Origin: Desulfobacter sp.
Lineage (GTDB): Bacteria; Desulfobacterota; Desulfobacteria; Desulfobacterales; Desulfobacteraceae
DNA: 64,000 bases
Assembly (NCBI GenBank): GCA_028768545.1
Contig: CP054838.1
Location: 2,597,501-2,661,500, forward strand
Reading direction: 5' to 3'
The notes under the pieces were generated by a model. It was given only the letters and a program-made list of their open reading frames with translations, had not been told where the DNA came from and made no database searches. Below are positions 45,884 through 54,789 of this stretch, in pieces (position 1 is the first letter of the stretch; each line of letters opens with the position of its first letter). The translations under genes and the position numbers were made by a program.

Positions 45884-46741
45884 TTATTGTTCCATATTGC
45901 GGATGGCCTTGACGCTTCTGATCCCCTCTTCTTTGCAGTACAAGAAGAACATGTCGGTGATGACCTGGGTCACGGCAGTAATGGCCACATAGGAATTGGC
46001 AAGGGTCAGGGAGTTGCTCTCGCAGAGGAGAACGGCATCGGCCATGTCATAGAGGGGACATTCCGGTGACTCGGTGAGCAGGCAGAGGATGCCTCCCTGG
46101 TTTTTGACGTATTCAGCCAATTGGAAATTTTCCGCTGAATAGGTGGGCAAGGTCAGGATAAAAACCACATCCCCCTTGGCCAGAGATGACAGGGCCGGTG
46201 AAAAGTCAGAGACCGCTCCGGTGACCTGTTCAATGCGTTTGTCTGTAATGATCTTCAGGGAATGGATAAACTTTCTGGCCACCGGGCCGCTCCCCCCGAA
46301 TCCGCTCACAAAGATTTTGCCGGCAGCGCCCATATGCGCCACGATTTTCATGACCATGGTCACATTCAGGCTGTTCAGGGTTTTGTTCAGGTTGGTGATT
46401 TCGTTGGCCACAAGTTTTTTGAGCTGCTTTTCCTTGGACATCATGTCAAGATCATTGAACAGGATGTTGGAATAGGGGCTGAGCTGCTGCTTGAGTTCTC
46501 GCTGGATGGCCTGTTTGAACTGGTTAAACCCCTCAAACCCCAGGGCCTGGGCAAACCGGACAATGGAGGCCTTGCTCACCTTGGCCTGGTCGCTCAGGGT
46601 CGTGACCGAGGCAAACCCGATGTCATGCTTGTTTTTAATGACAAAACAGGCAATTTTATGATTGGCAGGAGAAAAGCCCTTCATCAGCGAGGCGATCTTG
46701 TCAATGACCGAGATCTTTTCATTGGGTTCTGTTTTTTTCAT
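45884..46741 (-). CDS. RpiR/MurR-family regulator
   Basis: A 285-residue regulator. The N-terminal HTH (about 1-80) has LSDQAKVSKASIVRFAQALG; the C-terminal SIS domain (about 125-260) has IFVSGFGGSGPVARKFIHSL and KGDVVFILTLPTYSAENFQL, which usually binds a phosphosugar or amino-sugar. Its own promoter region holds an operator copy that recurs before the creatininase-like gene. It probably represses both units of the locus. Confidence 0.9.
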   Translation of the reverse strand: MKKTEPNEKISVIDKIASLMKGFSPANHKIACFVIKNKHDIGFASVTTLSDQAKVSKASIVRFAQALGFEGFNQFKQAIQRELKQQLSPYSNILFNDLDMMSKEKQLKKLVANEITNLNKTLNSLNVTMVMKIVAHMGAAGKIFVSGFGGSGPVARKFIHSLKIITDKRIEQVTGAVSDFSPALSSLAKGDVVFILTLPTYSAENFQLAEYVKNQGGILCLLTESPECPLYDMADAVLLCESNSLTLANSYVAITAVTQVITDMFFLYCKEEGIRSVKAIRNMEQ

Positions 46742-46783
46742 TTTATCCCCTGTGCAATCGTTGGATGTTATGGCAATGAATCA

Positions 46784-46816
46784 TTTGTTTCGATCATCAT
46801 AGATTTATGAAACAAA
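46784..46816. promoter_or_regulatory. RpiR operator copy 1
   Basis: TTTGTTTCGA and ATGAAACAAA separated by 13 bases, with flanks AATGAATCA on the left and TTTTTCAAG on the right. The same design is at 49705-49737. It lies between the panE-like stop and the rpiR start. Confidence 0.7.
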
Positions 46817-46820
46817 TTTT

Positions 46821-47858
46821 TCAAGCTCTATTTTTTTTATAGGCAAGGGCCATCTGGTCCATGTGAAAATCATTTTGGACCGCCTTGCCGGATTCAATTT
46901 TGTGGACGGCATCAATGACCTGGCGGGTCAGGGGAATGTCGATTCCATGTTTTTCGGCCTTGGGAATCACTGCTCCCATGATGGTGTCCACCTCGGTTTT
47001 GCGTTTGTGTACGGCCAGGTCTCTCCATACCCCGCTGTGGGTCTTGGTGTGAGGCCGGTTGTGTTCGGCCAGGGCCTCAAGAGATGCCCTGCCTGCTGCC
47101 TGACCCGCACCCGGTTCAAAGGCTTTGGGGTCAAATCCGTTAAAGGGCAAAAGCCGGATCCCTTCTGCCCGGGCTACAGCCACGATTTCGTGGCCCAGAC
47201 CGATGAGCAGATCATGCCATTTTTCCATTTCAAACATCTCTGTGATTCCCCGGTTGGATGTGGCTTCGGCAAAAAGCATGGACCCGTACTCGATTTTGCT
47301 CCATAGGTACCCGAAAATATTGTCCGTGAGCACGGAGTCCGGATTGAAAATTTTCATATGTTCATGAAGGCGCTGGATGCGGTCACTGGTCCTGCCGTCC
47401 AATTCTCCCACCACCGTGGTTCCCCGGCCCCCGAAATGGATGACCCCGGGCTCTGCCACATCTGCACTGAAGTTGATAAAAGATCCAATGGTCCGGTCTT
47501 GGCCTGCTGCTGCTGCGATGTCATCTTCGTTGAGTCCGTTTTGCCAGGACACGATATATCCGTCCGGGGCCAGCAGGGGTACGATCTGTTGGACGGCCTG
47601 GGCCGTATGAACGGATTTGGTGGCCAGATAGACCTTTTTCAGGGGGCCTTTAGCCTGCTCCGGGGTGATGATGTGCAACGGCTGGGTAAATTCTTCAATG
47701 GGGCCGGTGATTTTTATGCCGTTTTCGGCAATGGCCTTCACGTGGGCCCGGTTATTGTCCACGCAGGTGACGGACATCCCTTGTCGTGCCCAATAGGCGG
47801 CCATGATGCCCCCCATGGCCCCGGCGCCCCAGATGACATGTGTGTTGAGTTTTTCCAT
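46821..47858 (-). CDS. Ketopantoate reductase-like dehydrogenase
   Basis: A 345-residue NAD(P)-dependent 2-hydroxyacid dehydrogenase of the ApbA/PanE family. Rossmann motif HVIWGAGAMGGIMAAYWARQ, then ATKSVHTAQAV and SWQNGLNEDD; C-terminal helical domain with GVWRDLAVHKRKTEVDTIMG. Start ATG 47858. The C-terminus is longer than PanE. In this locus it more likely reduces a 2-oxoacid made by the aminotransferase than makes pantoate. Confidence 0.85.
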   Translation of the reverse strand: MEKLNTHVIWGAGAMGGIMAAYWARQGMSVTCVDNNRAHVKAIAENGIKITGPIEEFTQPLHIITPEQAKGPLKKVYLATKSVHTAQAVQQIVPLLAPDGYIVSWQNGLNEDDIAAAAGQDRTIGSFINFSADVAEPGVIHFGGRGTTVVGELDGRTSDRIQRLHEHMKIFNPDSVLTDNIFGYLWSKIEYGSMLFAEATSNRGITEMFEMEKWHDLLIGLGHEIVAVARAEGIRLLPFNGFDPKAFEPGAGQAAGRASLEALAEHNRPHTKTHSGVWRDLAVHKRKTEVDTIMGAVIPKAEKHGIDIPLTRQVIDAVHKIESGKAVQNDFHMDQMALAYKKNRA

Positions 47859-47872
47859 TTGGTTTTTTCCTT

Positions 47873-49057
47873 TTAGTCTATCCACAATCCCGTGGGCAAA
47901 TTGACCACGGTCCTGGCAATTTCCCATCCAATGGGAATGTCAAAAATTTCTCTGTTGTTGGGGTGGCAGGGGGTCTGGAACCAGACCCCGGGCTCCATGG
48001 CCAGGTCTTTTTCAATCCAGGAGGTATCGGTTTTGAGGTGCTCGGGCACGATGACCGGGTATCGAAGCCAGGTGCAATAGCTGTCGTCTGCGGGGCTGGA
48101 TATCCCGTATCCGTTCGATACGGCCCATTGTTCCCATTTTCGGGCCGCTGCCTGGCGAAGGGGGATAAAGGTTTCAAATTTTTTTAATTGATTCAGGGCC
48201 AGGGCACCTATGGGCCCGGGCATTTTGCATGCGTACATGGGTTCAAATTTGCCGAGGAGCTCCAAATCGGTCATCTGGGGGATGAGGTTTTGCCCATAGA
48301 TTTTTCGGGCCCAGTCAAATCGATTTACCCGGTTCTTGTGGACCTTGGTATAATAACAGAACAATAGGGTGTTTAGGATATCTTTGATTTTATCAGCCGA
48401 GGGATATCCGGCACTGTCATACACCTGCTTGAGCCCTTTTAAGATGGCCGGGTTGGAGGTGGCGGCAAATCCCCCGTGGATGGTGTTGATCATCTTGGTC
48501 CGTTCCGTGGAGAAAAATGCCACATCCCCAAAGGTGCCCAGTTTCTGCCGTAAAAGCCTTCCCCCCAGTCCATGGGCCACATCTTCGATCACCATAATGC
48601 CGTGGGATTTTGCCATGGCCAGGATGGCCAGGGTATCCCGGGCCGGGACCCCGAAGGTATGCTGGAGAAGGACTGCCCGGGTTTTTGGGGTGATTTTCTC
48701 TGCAAATCGCTGGACATCCATGTTAAAGGTGTCCCTCTCGATATCGGCATGGACACAGGTTGCCCCGTTGTACTCAAAGGCGTTGACCACCACCTGGCAG
48801 GTCAGGCCGGGAATGATCACTTCATCCCCTTTTGAAAGTCCCATGGCCTTGGCTATGGCATAAAGGGCGGCCCGCCCCCCCATGAACCCAAAAACCTGTT
48901 TCAAATCCAGCCAGTGGGCCAGCCATTTTTCCGCCTGGTCCACTGGGGCCGGGTCCTGCCATTTGTCCTCTATTTTGAGCAGATCCCGGGCCATTTGGGC
49001 ATCGTCGGGTCCCAGGGTGTTGCACATGATAGGGGTGATTTTCTGGTGCCGGGGCAT
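47873..49057 (-). CDS. DegT/DnrJ/EryC1-family PLP aminotransferase
   Basis: A 394-residue aminotransferase fold. Cofactor region: VFGFMGGRAALYAIAKAMGL, IPGLTCQVVVNAFEYNGA, VIEDVAHGLGG and FFSTERTKMINTIHGG, whose Lys is the expected PLP-binding residue. Most relatives act on sugar nucleotides; in this catabolic setting another keto or amino substrate is likely. Start ATG 49057, two bases after the creatininase-like stop. Confidence 0.85.
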   Translation of the reverse strand: MPRHQKITPIMCNTLGPDDAQMARDLLKIEDKWQDPAPVDQAEKWLAHWLDLKQVFGFMGGRAALYAIAKAMGLSKGDEVIIPGLTCQVVVNAFEYNGATCVHADIERDTFNMDVQRFAEKITPKTRAVLLQHTFGVPARDTLAILAMAKSHGIMVIEDVAHGLGGRLLRQKLGTFGDVAFFSTERTKMINTIHGGFAATSNPAILKGLKQVYDSAGYPSADKIKDILNTLLFCYYTKVHKNRVNRFDWARKIYGQNLIPQMTDLELLGKFEPMYACKMPGPIGALALNQLKKFETFIPLRQAAARKWEQWAVSNGYGISSPADDSYCTWLRYPVIVPEHLKTDTSWIEKDLAMEPGVWFQTPCHPNNREIFDIPIGWEIARTVVNLPTGLWID

Positions 49058-49059
49058 GG

Positions 49060-49653
49060 TCAGTCGGCCCAACCGGTTTCCAGCATGGACCGGGTCTCAT
49101 CCACGGCAATTTTCCAGATTTGAGTCATGAGTTCTGGTTCGCGTTTTTCCATGCCCCCGAAATTGCCGTCCTGAACAAAGGCCCTGGTATCTTCAGGTCC
49201 TAGCTGGTGAAGGATGTCAAGGTCCAATGGGGGTTTGGAATTTTGAGTTTCATAATCCACACTGGAAATTTCAGTCCAGGGGAAATTTTCCATCCAGGAT
49301 GCATGGGAAGATCCTCTTTCCGCTTCCTGGACCTTTGCCCAGGTGTTCGGGGCCGCCCACCAGTTGTGCAACCTTACCCGGGCATCCCCATGGGTCATGA
49401 GCCATTCCTGGGCAAATCCTCCCACAAATGAGTTTCCCCCGTGGCCGTTGACAATGAGGATCTGCCGATGGCCGGACCGGTACATGCTGTCCAGGATATC
49501 CCCCACCACCCTCAGATAGGTCTCCATTTTGATGGTAACCGTTCCCAGGCTGAGCTTGCCATGCTGCTCCACGCTGCCTAGGGGGAGAACCGCTCTTTTT
49601 TCTGTTTTTACAAGGGTTTCCACCATTGCCCAGGTCATGTCTTGGATTTTCAT
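49060..49653 (-). pseudogene. Creatininase-family amidohydrolase with internal deletion
   Basis: Creatininase-like protein of 197 residues; the family is about 240-260. The N-terminus MTWAMVETLVKTEKRAVLPL, with GSVEQHGKLSL, is typical. It then runs directly to GTVTIKMETYLRVVGDILDS and VNGHGGNSFVGG. The segment between, normally carrying a metal-binding Asp (TD...E), is missing in frame, about 40-45 residues. Metal ligands E of GSVEQHG and H of GHGGN remain. The enzyme is probably inactive, or the assembly collapsed here. It is the first gene of the unit creatininase-DegT-PanE, behind an operator copy. Confidence 0.75.
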
Positions 49654-49704
49654 TGATTGTCCTTATTTAAGGCATGGGTTAAAAAAATAAAAAGCTATGA
49701 ATCA

Positions 49705-49737
49705 TTTGTTTCATTAAAATTATGATTATGAAACAAA
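49705..49737. promoter_or_regulatory. RpiR operator copy 2
   Basis: TTTGTTTCAT and ATGAAACAAA with a 13-base spacer form an inverted repeat; the left flank ATGAATCA is the same as at copy 1. It lies 52 bases before the creatininase-like start. The rest of 49654-49947 holds only this site and the leader of yccF; no gene is supported there. Confidence 0.72.
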
Positions 49738-50151
49738 AAATTCAAGATTTTTTTGTGAATATCATTAAAATGGTCGTATTTTGCATTTTGAAAAAGGCGG
49801 TAAAGTCGGTATGGAATGCTATTCCATCATTCTTATCCTGGCATCAAAAATTTATTGGAAATCGGGAAATAAAATCGTTGCCGGGTTGCACTAAAGGGCG
49901 CGAACCCTTATGATCTGATTTCATATCAACTTTTAAAGAGGACTTTTATGGCACTTTTGCTCAACATTCTTTGGTTTGTTTTTGGCGGTGGTTTTTTTGC
50001 CGGCCTATTATGGGTTTTGACCGGATGTATTCTAATGCTTACGATTGTGGGAATTCCCTTTGGATTTGCCGCTTTCAGGATTGCAGGGTTTGCGGCCTTC
50101 CCCTATGGAAAGGAATTGGTGGATGCAAGGGTCGTGGGAGAAGAACGGGTA

Positions 50152-51674
50152 GGGCGCATTCCCATTTTCCCGGTTTTAAAAAGGCCTGTCTTTTAGAGCA
50201 AAAAGAATGATATCCTCTGTTACGCTGAAATGAACATAAATGGATTGTGCTAATGAAGAAAGCTGAAGATTGTAATACTGTTGATGAAGTCCTTGCATGC
50301 CTCAAAGAACTGGAAGAAGATCCAAATCGCTTGGTTCGTAACGCTAACGAATTAGAACAGATGGAGCAGGAAATCCTTGAGTATACAAATCGGATAAGCG
50401 CCTTTTTTTTAAAAAAAAGATCCAGGCCTCAGTAGATTCCTCTGAACAGGTCGACCAAGAAAAAGAATTGATGTCCAATTGGCCGGGACGGATGAAAAGC
50501 GAAGGGCTTGAGACCGTTTGGATTCAGCTTTGTACAGATAGTTCGGTTGATATTCATGTTCGATACTATCGAAGGTCCTGTGACCGCCGAAAAGGAAAAA
50601 GATATAAAGGTGCATACGCTGGCTTAATCCTTCTTGGAATCCATGATCGCTGCTCGCCTGCTTTGGCTTCTATGGTGAGTTCTTGGTCAGCCTTATTAAG
50701 TTCTTTTGAAGAAGTCCGTCAAGTGCTTTGTGACCGTGGGATGACGTTGGGTATAAAGGTCATCCGTAAACTGACCTATCGGTACGCATAGCGGGCTCGA
50801 GCCGAACAACAAGCGGGCCGAATCCCATTAAATGATAGAGATTTACTTGAAGGGCGGCGAGTCGTTATCAGCACTGATGGTGGCCGCACTCGGCTCAGAG
50901 AGAAGAAAAGGGGACCAAAAACCCAAAAGGATAGAACCCGATTTCGTGGGGCATGGCGAGAACCCAAGCTTTTGATCATTTATGTAGTGGACGCCCATGG
51001 AAAACAAGAAAAAAGCTTTTCACCATTTATTGATGGCTGTTTCAATGGACCGGATGGTGTATTCCACTTGTTAAAGGGTTATTTGAACTCCCTTCATATT
51101 CAGAACTCAGACAAAATACTGTTTGTTGCAGATGGGGCACATTGGATTTGGAATCGAATCCCCGGACTGCTAAAAGCATTGGGTTTGGCTCCTGAGCGTG
51201 TGTATGAACTTCTCGATTTCTACCATGCAGTTGAGCATCTGGGTACAGTAGCAGGCTTAAGGAAGACCTGGTCATCCAAGGAACGCAAACGCTGGGTATC
51301 GAAGCAGCGAGGTCTTCTGCTGAAGGGAAAGGCGATTGAGGTGGTACAGGCCGTCCAGAAGCTTTGTAGAGGCAGAAACAGTAAGGCTATCAAGACGGAA
51401 CGGGATTATTTTGTGCGCAATGAACTGAGGCTTAATTTCTCAACTGTAAAAGCGTTGAACTTACCTATTGGCAGCGGTGCTATTGAAAGTTCGATTCGGA
51501 GAGTCGTGAATTTACGTCTTAAAGGTCCATGCATCTTTTGGTATCGGGAGAATGCAGAAAAAATGATTATGCTGCGATCATTTTATAAAGCAGGGCGTTG
51601 GAACTGCCTGAAGCAGATGGCAAACATGCACAATCCAGTGCCAGCGGTATAACCGGGAAAATGGGAATGCGCCC
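50152..51674 (+). mobile_element. Insertion sequence, 1523 bp, family not assigned
   Basis: Perfect 24-bp terminal inverted repeats (GGGCGCATTCCCATTTTCCC...) and an 8-bp target duplication AACGGGTA (50144-50151 and 51675-51682). It carries one transposase split over two frames plus an in-frame TAG. Length, TIR and target size resemble the ISKra4 group, but I cannot confirm this. Confidence 0.88.
50247..51652 (+). pseudogene. Transposase of the yccF insertion sequence
   Basis: The first frame (50247-50435) ends soon after T8A8 (50403-50418), which contains T TTA AAA in the zero frame, a strong -1 slippery site. The -1 frame continues KIQASVDSSEQVDQEKELMS to 50791 and then, beyond an in-frame TAG (50789-50791), runs to 51652: STDGGRTRLREKKRG, KILFVADGAHWIWNRIPGLL, LLDFYHAVEHLG and LPIGSGAIESSIRRVVNLR, with probable D, D and E catalytic residues. 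The T8A8 shift may be programmed. The TAG (in YA-stop-RARAEQQ) would kill the protein. Confidence 0.75.
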
Positions 51675-51873
51675 AACGGGTAACCGGCACTGGGTTGGCC
51701 AATTTTTTATGGGTTGTTCTGGCGGGCATCTGGCTGGCCATTTCTCACATCCTGGCCGGAATCAGCCTGTGTCTGACCATCATCGGCATTCCCTTTGGCT
51801 TTGCCCATTTTAGATTGGCCGGGGTTTGTTTTTCACCTTTGGGAAAAAGAACGGTTGAGAAAGGATAAAAAAA

Positions 51874-51913
51874 AGCTGCCGAAAATATCGATGGATTGAT
51901 ATTTTCGGCAGCT
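51874..51913. terminator. Bidirectional terminator
   Basis: A perfect 16-bp stem AGCTGCCGAAAATATC/GATATTTTCGGCAGCT with an 8-base loop. It is bounded by A8 on the left and ATAAAAAAA on the right. It lies between the converging yccF and HdrD-like genes and can serve both. Confidence 0.9.
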
Positions 51914-51922
51914 ATAAAAAAA

Positions 51923-53245
51923 CTACATGGCAGATTCCGGGTGGAATACATTGACCTCTTTGAGGTCATCCCCGAGATACTCCCTTTCATTGGGGCCAAG
52001 GATGCCTAAGGAAAGGCATATCAAGGTCCACATGTGAACCACGGGGTAGTTGCTCCCGTAATGCTCGGATAGTTCGTGGATCTGGGCATGGCAGTTATGG
52101 CAGCCGGCAATGCAGTAGTCTGCGCCGGTGGCCTTGATCTGATCGTCTTTGAGTTTACCGTATTTGAGACGTTCTTCTTTAAATCCGGATTGGAGAAATC
52201 CGCCGCCGCCGCCGCAGCAATAGTTGTTGGAGCGGTTGGGCTGCATATCAATAAAGTTTTCCTCGCCCACAACGGATTTTACGACAAATCTTAAGTCTTC
52301 GGCAATGGGATCTCCATAGCTTTTCCTTACGATCTGACAAGGATCCTGTACCGTAAATTTGATCCCAAGATCCTTGTTCCAGTCGGAATTAACCTTGAGT
52401 TTGCCTTCACGGATCCATTTGGCATAGTATTCGTAGATATTTTTGACTTGGAATTTATGTTCCAGGTTGTATTTTTTCAGTCCGGCCCGGACTGAGAATG
52501 TGACGTGGCCTCACTCGGTGTTGAGAAAGGTTTTCACCCCCAGTTTGTTGGCCTGGTCAGCCGATGTTTTGGTGACATGTTTCCAGTCATCATCATCTGC
52601 CAGGAACATGCAGTAGTTCTCTCCTGCCCAGCCTTTACTGCCGTAAGTCCAGTTGACGCCGGCAAGATGAAGGATTTTCCAAAGGGGGACCATTTCATCG
52701 GGTTCTGTGACCGGTTCCCTGGAGTTCTGGTTCAGGAAGAATTCAGCGCCTTCCTTGTCAATGGGGGCCTGCATATCTGCAAATTCAGGCTGGGATTCCT
52801 GGTATTCTTCCAGTACATCCTCAACCACAAATTCAAAATCCTCTTCAGTGGTACCCATGGCCGAGGTGGTATCATTTTTAAGTGCCATGTTACAGGATTC
52901 CAGGATACCTTTAGGTCTTTCCTCTCTTGGGCGAAGTGCCCTTGCATTGAAAACCAGCTGGGGAATATCAATTTTCATGGGGCAGACATAGATACAGCGC
53001 ATGCACATGGTACACATCCAGGGCCAGTCAGAAGCGGCGATTTCTTCGTCCATTCCAAGAGCAGCCATACGCAAAAATTTTCTGGGATCCATATCTGCCA
53101 AGCCTGTTGCCGGGCACCCTGATGAACAGGCACCGCAGGTCAGGCAGGCGTTGAGATTCCCACCCTCGGGCAGGATTTCTTTAACCTTGTCTAAAAATGT
53201 TGAGGCCTTTTTCTTACGGCCCAGTTTGATGACAGCTTCTGCCAT
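51923..53245 (-). CDS. HdrD/GlpC-like Fe-S oxidoreductase, probable selenoprotein (Sec245)
   Basis: A 440-residue protein if TGA 52513-52511 is read. Two ferredoxin motifs: CLTCGACSSGCPATG and CTMCMRCIYVCPMKI. The TGA falls in TFLNTE-U-GHVTFSVRAGLKKY, where related proteins (DsrK/HdrD type) carry Cys in ECGH. The frame continues 195 codons with a complete CCG domain (DPCQIVRKSYGDP, NYCCGGGGGFLQSG, GCHNCHAQI). A hairpin with a GG-containing loop lies 15 bases after the TGA. Fe-S oxidoreductases of this type are known selenoprotein families in Deltaproteobacteria. It probably moves electrons to or from thiol/disulfide carriers. Downstream partner of the CGGC gene, 21 bases apart. Confidence 0.8.
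52477..52495 (-). promoter_or_regulatory. Candidate SECIS hairpin of the HdrD-like gene
   Basis: On the minus strand TCAGTCCG-GGC-CGGACTGA: an 8-bp perfect stem closing on G-rich bases, beginning 15 bases after the TGA (52513-52511). Opening the top pair gives a loop with GGG about 22 bases from the TGA, as in the rhodanese. Confidence 0.6.
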
Positions 53246-53266
53246 GGTGTTTCCTTTCCTAGGTCT

Positions 53267-53611
53267 TTAGTGGTAGTCGTGGGTTCCTATTATAACGTCT
53301 ATACCCGTTTTATCTTTTATAATACCGGCCAGATCTTCGGCACTGGTATACGGGCACTGCGGAACTGCGTTAGCCAGGCAGGAGCTAAGATAAATCTTGT
53401 CTGGTTTAATTTCAGACAATTTTGCGGCCATGCCAAGGCTGGGAACGACAGTTCTGCCCGGGCATTGGCATTTGACAAAAGAAACTACTGCAGATGGGGA
53501 TTCAAATTTGCCATCTCCATTGGCAGCAGCTTTCAGGCATCGCCATTCACCGGGACAACCATATCCTTGATCAATATACGAGCCACAGCCTACAATTGCA
53601 ACCTTTTCCAT
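53267..53611 (-). CDS. CGGC-domain protein
   Basis: A 114-residue protein of the CGGC (putative metal-binding) type. Cysteines: VAIVGCGSYIDQGYGCPGEW, RCLKAA, FVKCQCPGRTVVPSLGM and LSSCLANAVPQCPY. A Gly/Cys-rich core with later CxC and CxxxxxxxC suits a metal or Fe-S site. It is the first gene of the pair with the HdrD-like selenoprotein. Confidence 0.75.
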   Translation of the reverse strand: MEKVAIVGCGSYIDQGYGCPGEWRCLKAAANGDGKFESPSAVVSFVKCQCPGRTVVPSLGMAAKLSEIKPDKIYLSSCLANAVPQCPYTSAEDLAGIIKDKTGIDVIIGTHDYH

Positions 53612-53790
53612 TTGTTATCTCCTTTAAGATTCTAAATGGTTTGATTCTCTTTGAGTCTCCGTTCAATCGTTTAATCGGAATTAATGCAGCATAATGCATG
53701 CCAGGAAGAATAAGAACCATGTTCTTTTTGAGAAAGATCTTTTAATTCAATGTATTGGCTGAAATGAAAACTGAACCAGGCTTTTTTTGC

Positions 53791-53842
53791 AAGTTGCAGG
53801 TGTGCTACCCTTGGGTGTGGCAAAGTTTCAAACCTGCAACTT
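53791..53842. repeat. Long hairpin in the divergent intergenic region
   Basis: AAGTTGCAGGT (53791-53801) and ACCTGCAACTT (53832-53842) form a perfect 11-bp stem around 30 bases. The region 53612-53919 holds nothing else recognisable. No T run follows on either strand, so it is more likely a regulatory site or small RNA hairpin than a terminator. Confidence 0.45.
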
Positions 53843-53919
53843 AGGGTTAATGCCATGGAGAAAAAAACTCTTTTCTTTGAACCCGGGGATAGAGTACAAT
53901 ACCCTGAATTTTATACCAG

Positions 53920-54789
53920 ATGAACGTGAGGAAAATGGATCGAAGGGCTTTTTTTAAAATAACCTGTGCTACATTCTCCCTTGGTGCTATGTCTTTGTGG
54001 GCGGTGCCAGAGTTTGAATGCCATGGAAAAGATTTTCAGAAATGCAACCATGGGCCATTGCCGGATCAGGCGGTTAAGGACCGGCTGGTCAAAACCCGGC
54101 TGTTTGACCAGCATTTTAAGGATGATCTTTTTTTGTCATCAGCCCAGATGGGCCTGCTTCACTCCTGCCTGGTACGGATGAAACGGATTCAGCGGGTGAT
54201 GGGGTATGGCCATTTTTGTCTGGCTGGGTTTGACGATGCCTTGGCCTATGCCGGATCCTATGCCAGGATAGGAAAGTTTACCACCCAGGAAATTCAATTT
54301 CTTGAAGATCTTTTTTATACCCCTGCAGGGGCGTACGGATTTATGGGAGAAAAACCCATTCAAAAAATCACCATGAAGATCAACAGAAAAAAGAGTGTTA
54401 AAATTCCCGGGACAGGCCATTACCTTTACAGGGGCAAACCGGTTCAGATGTACAAGGATATTCAAAAAAAGATCGGGCCGGAAGCGGTTCTCACCTCTGG
54501 AATTCGGGGGGTGATGAAACAATTTTTACTCTTTTTGAATAAAACCGCATCCAGCCGAGGCAATTTATCCATGGCCTCCCGATCCCTGGCTCCACCGGGA
54601 TATTCATTCCATGGAACAGGTGATTTTGATGTGGGAGAAAAAGGGTTCGGGGTTGATAATTTTACTGAAAAGTTTATCCAGACCCGGGTGTACAACCAAT
54701 TGTCGGATTTGGGATATATAAAATTTAGATATGATAGGGAAAATGATCTTGGCGTCCGGTTTGAACCATGGCATGTTGAAGTGGGCTGA
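53920..54789 (+). CDS. M15-type D,D-carboxypeptidase, Tat-exported
   Basis: A 289-residue secreted peptidase of the VanY/LAS type. N-terminal twin-Arg signal (DRRAFFKITCATFSLGAMS). Zinc site: SFHGTGDFDVG (H and D) and EPWHVEVG (E and H) near the C-terminus. It removes D-Ala-type residues from peptidoglycan stems. It overlaps the Csd4-like gene by 17 bases; the two act on the same polymer. Confidence 0.85.
   Translation: MNVRKMDRRAFFKITCATFSLGAMSLWAVPEFECHGKDFQKCNHGPLPDQAVKDRLVKTRLFDQHFKDDLFLSSAQMGLLHSCLVRMKRIQRVMGYGHFCLAGFDDALAYAGSYARIGKFTTQEIQFLEDLFYTPAGAYGFMGEKPIQKITMKINRKKSVKIPGTGHYLYRGKPVQMYKDIQKKIGPEAVLTSGIRGVMKQFLLFLNKTASSRGNLSMASRSLAPPGYSFHGTGDFDVGEKGFGVDNFTEKFIQTRVYNQLSDLGYIKFRYDRENDLGVRFEPWHVEVG

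Larger units (their letters stand above)
49948..51868 (+). pseudogene. YccF-like membrane protein split by an insertion sequence
   Basis: A two-repeat YccF-domain protein. Repeat 1 (49948-50151): LLLNILWFVFGGGFFAGLLW and LTIVGIPFGFAAFRIAGFAA. Repeat 2 (51683-51868): LANFLWVVLAGIWLAISHIL and LTIIGIPFGFAHFRLAGVC. Removing 50152-51674 with one 8-bp repeat joins EERV to TGTG in frame. The stop is TAA 51866-51868, just before a terminator. Inner-membrane protein of unknown function. Confidence 0.85.

Noticed and set aside
49722..49913. 63-codon plus-strand frame between the operator and yccF
   Set aside because: Overlaps the operator, has low-complexity composition and no ribosome site.
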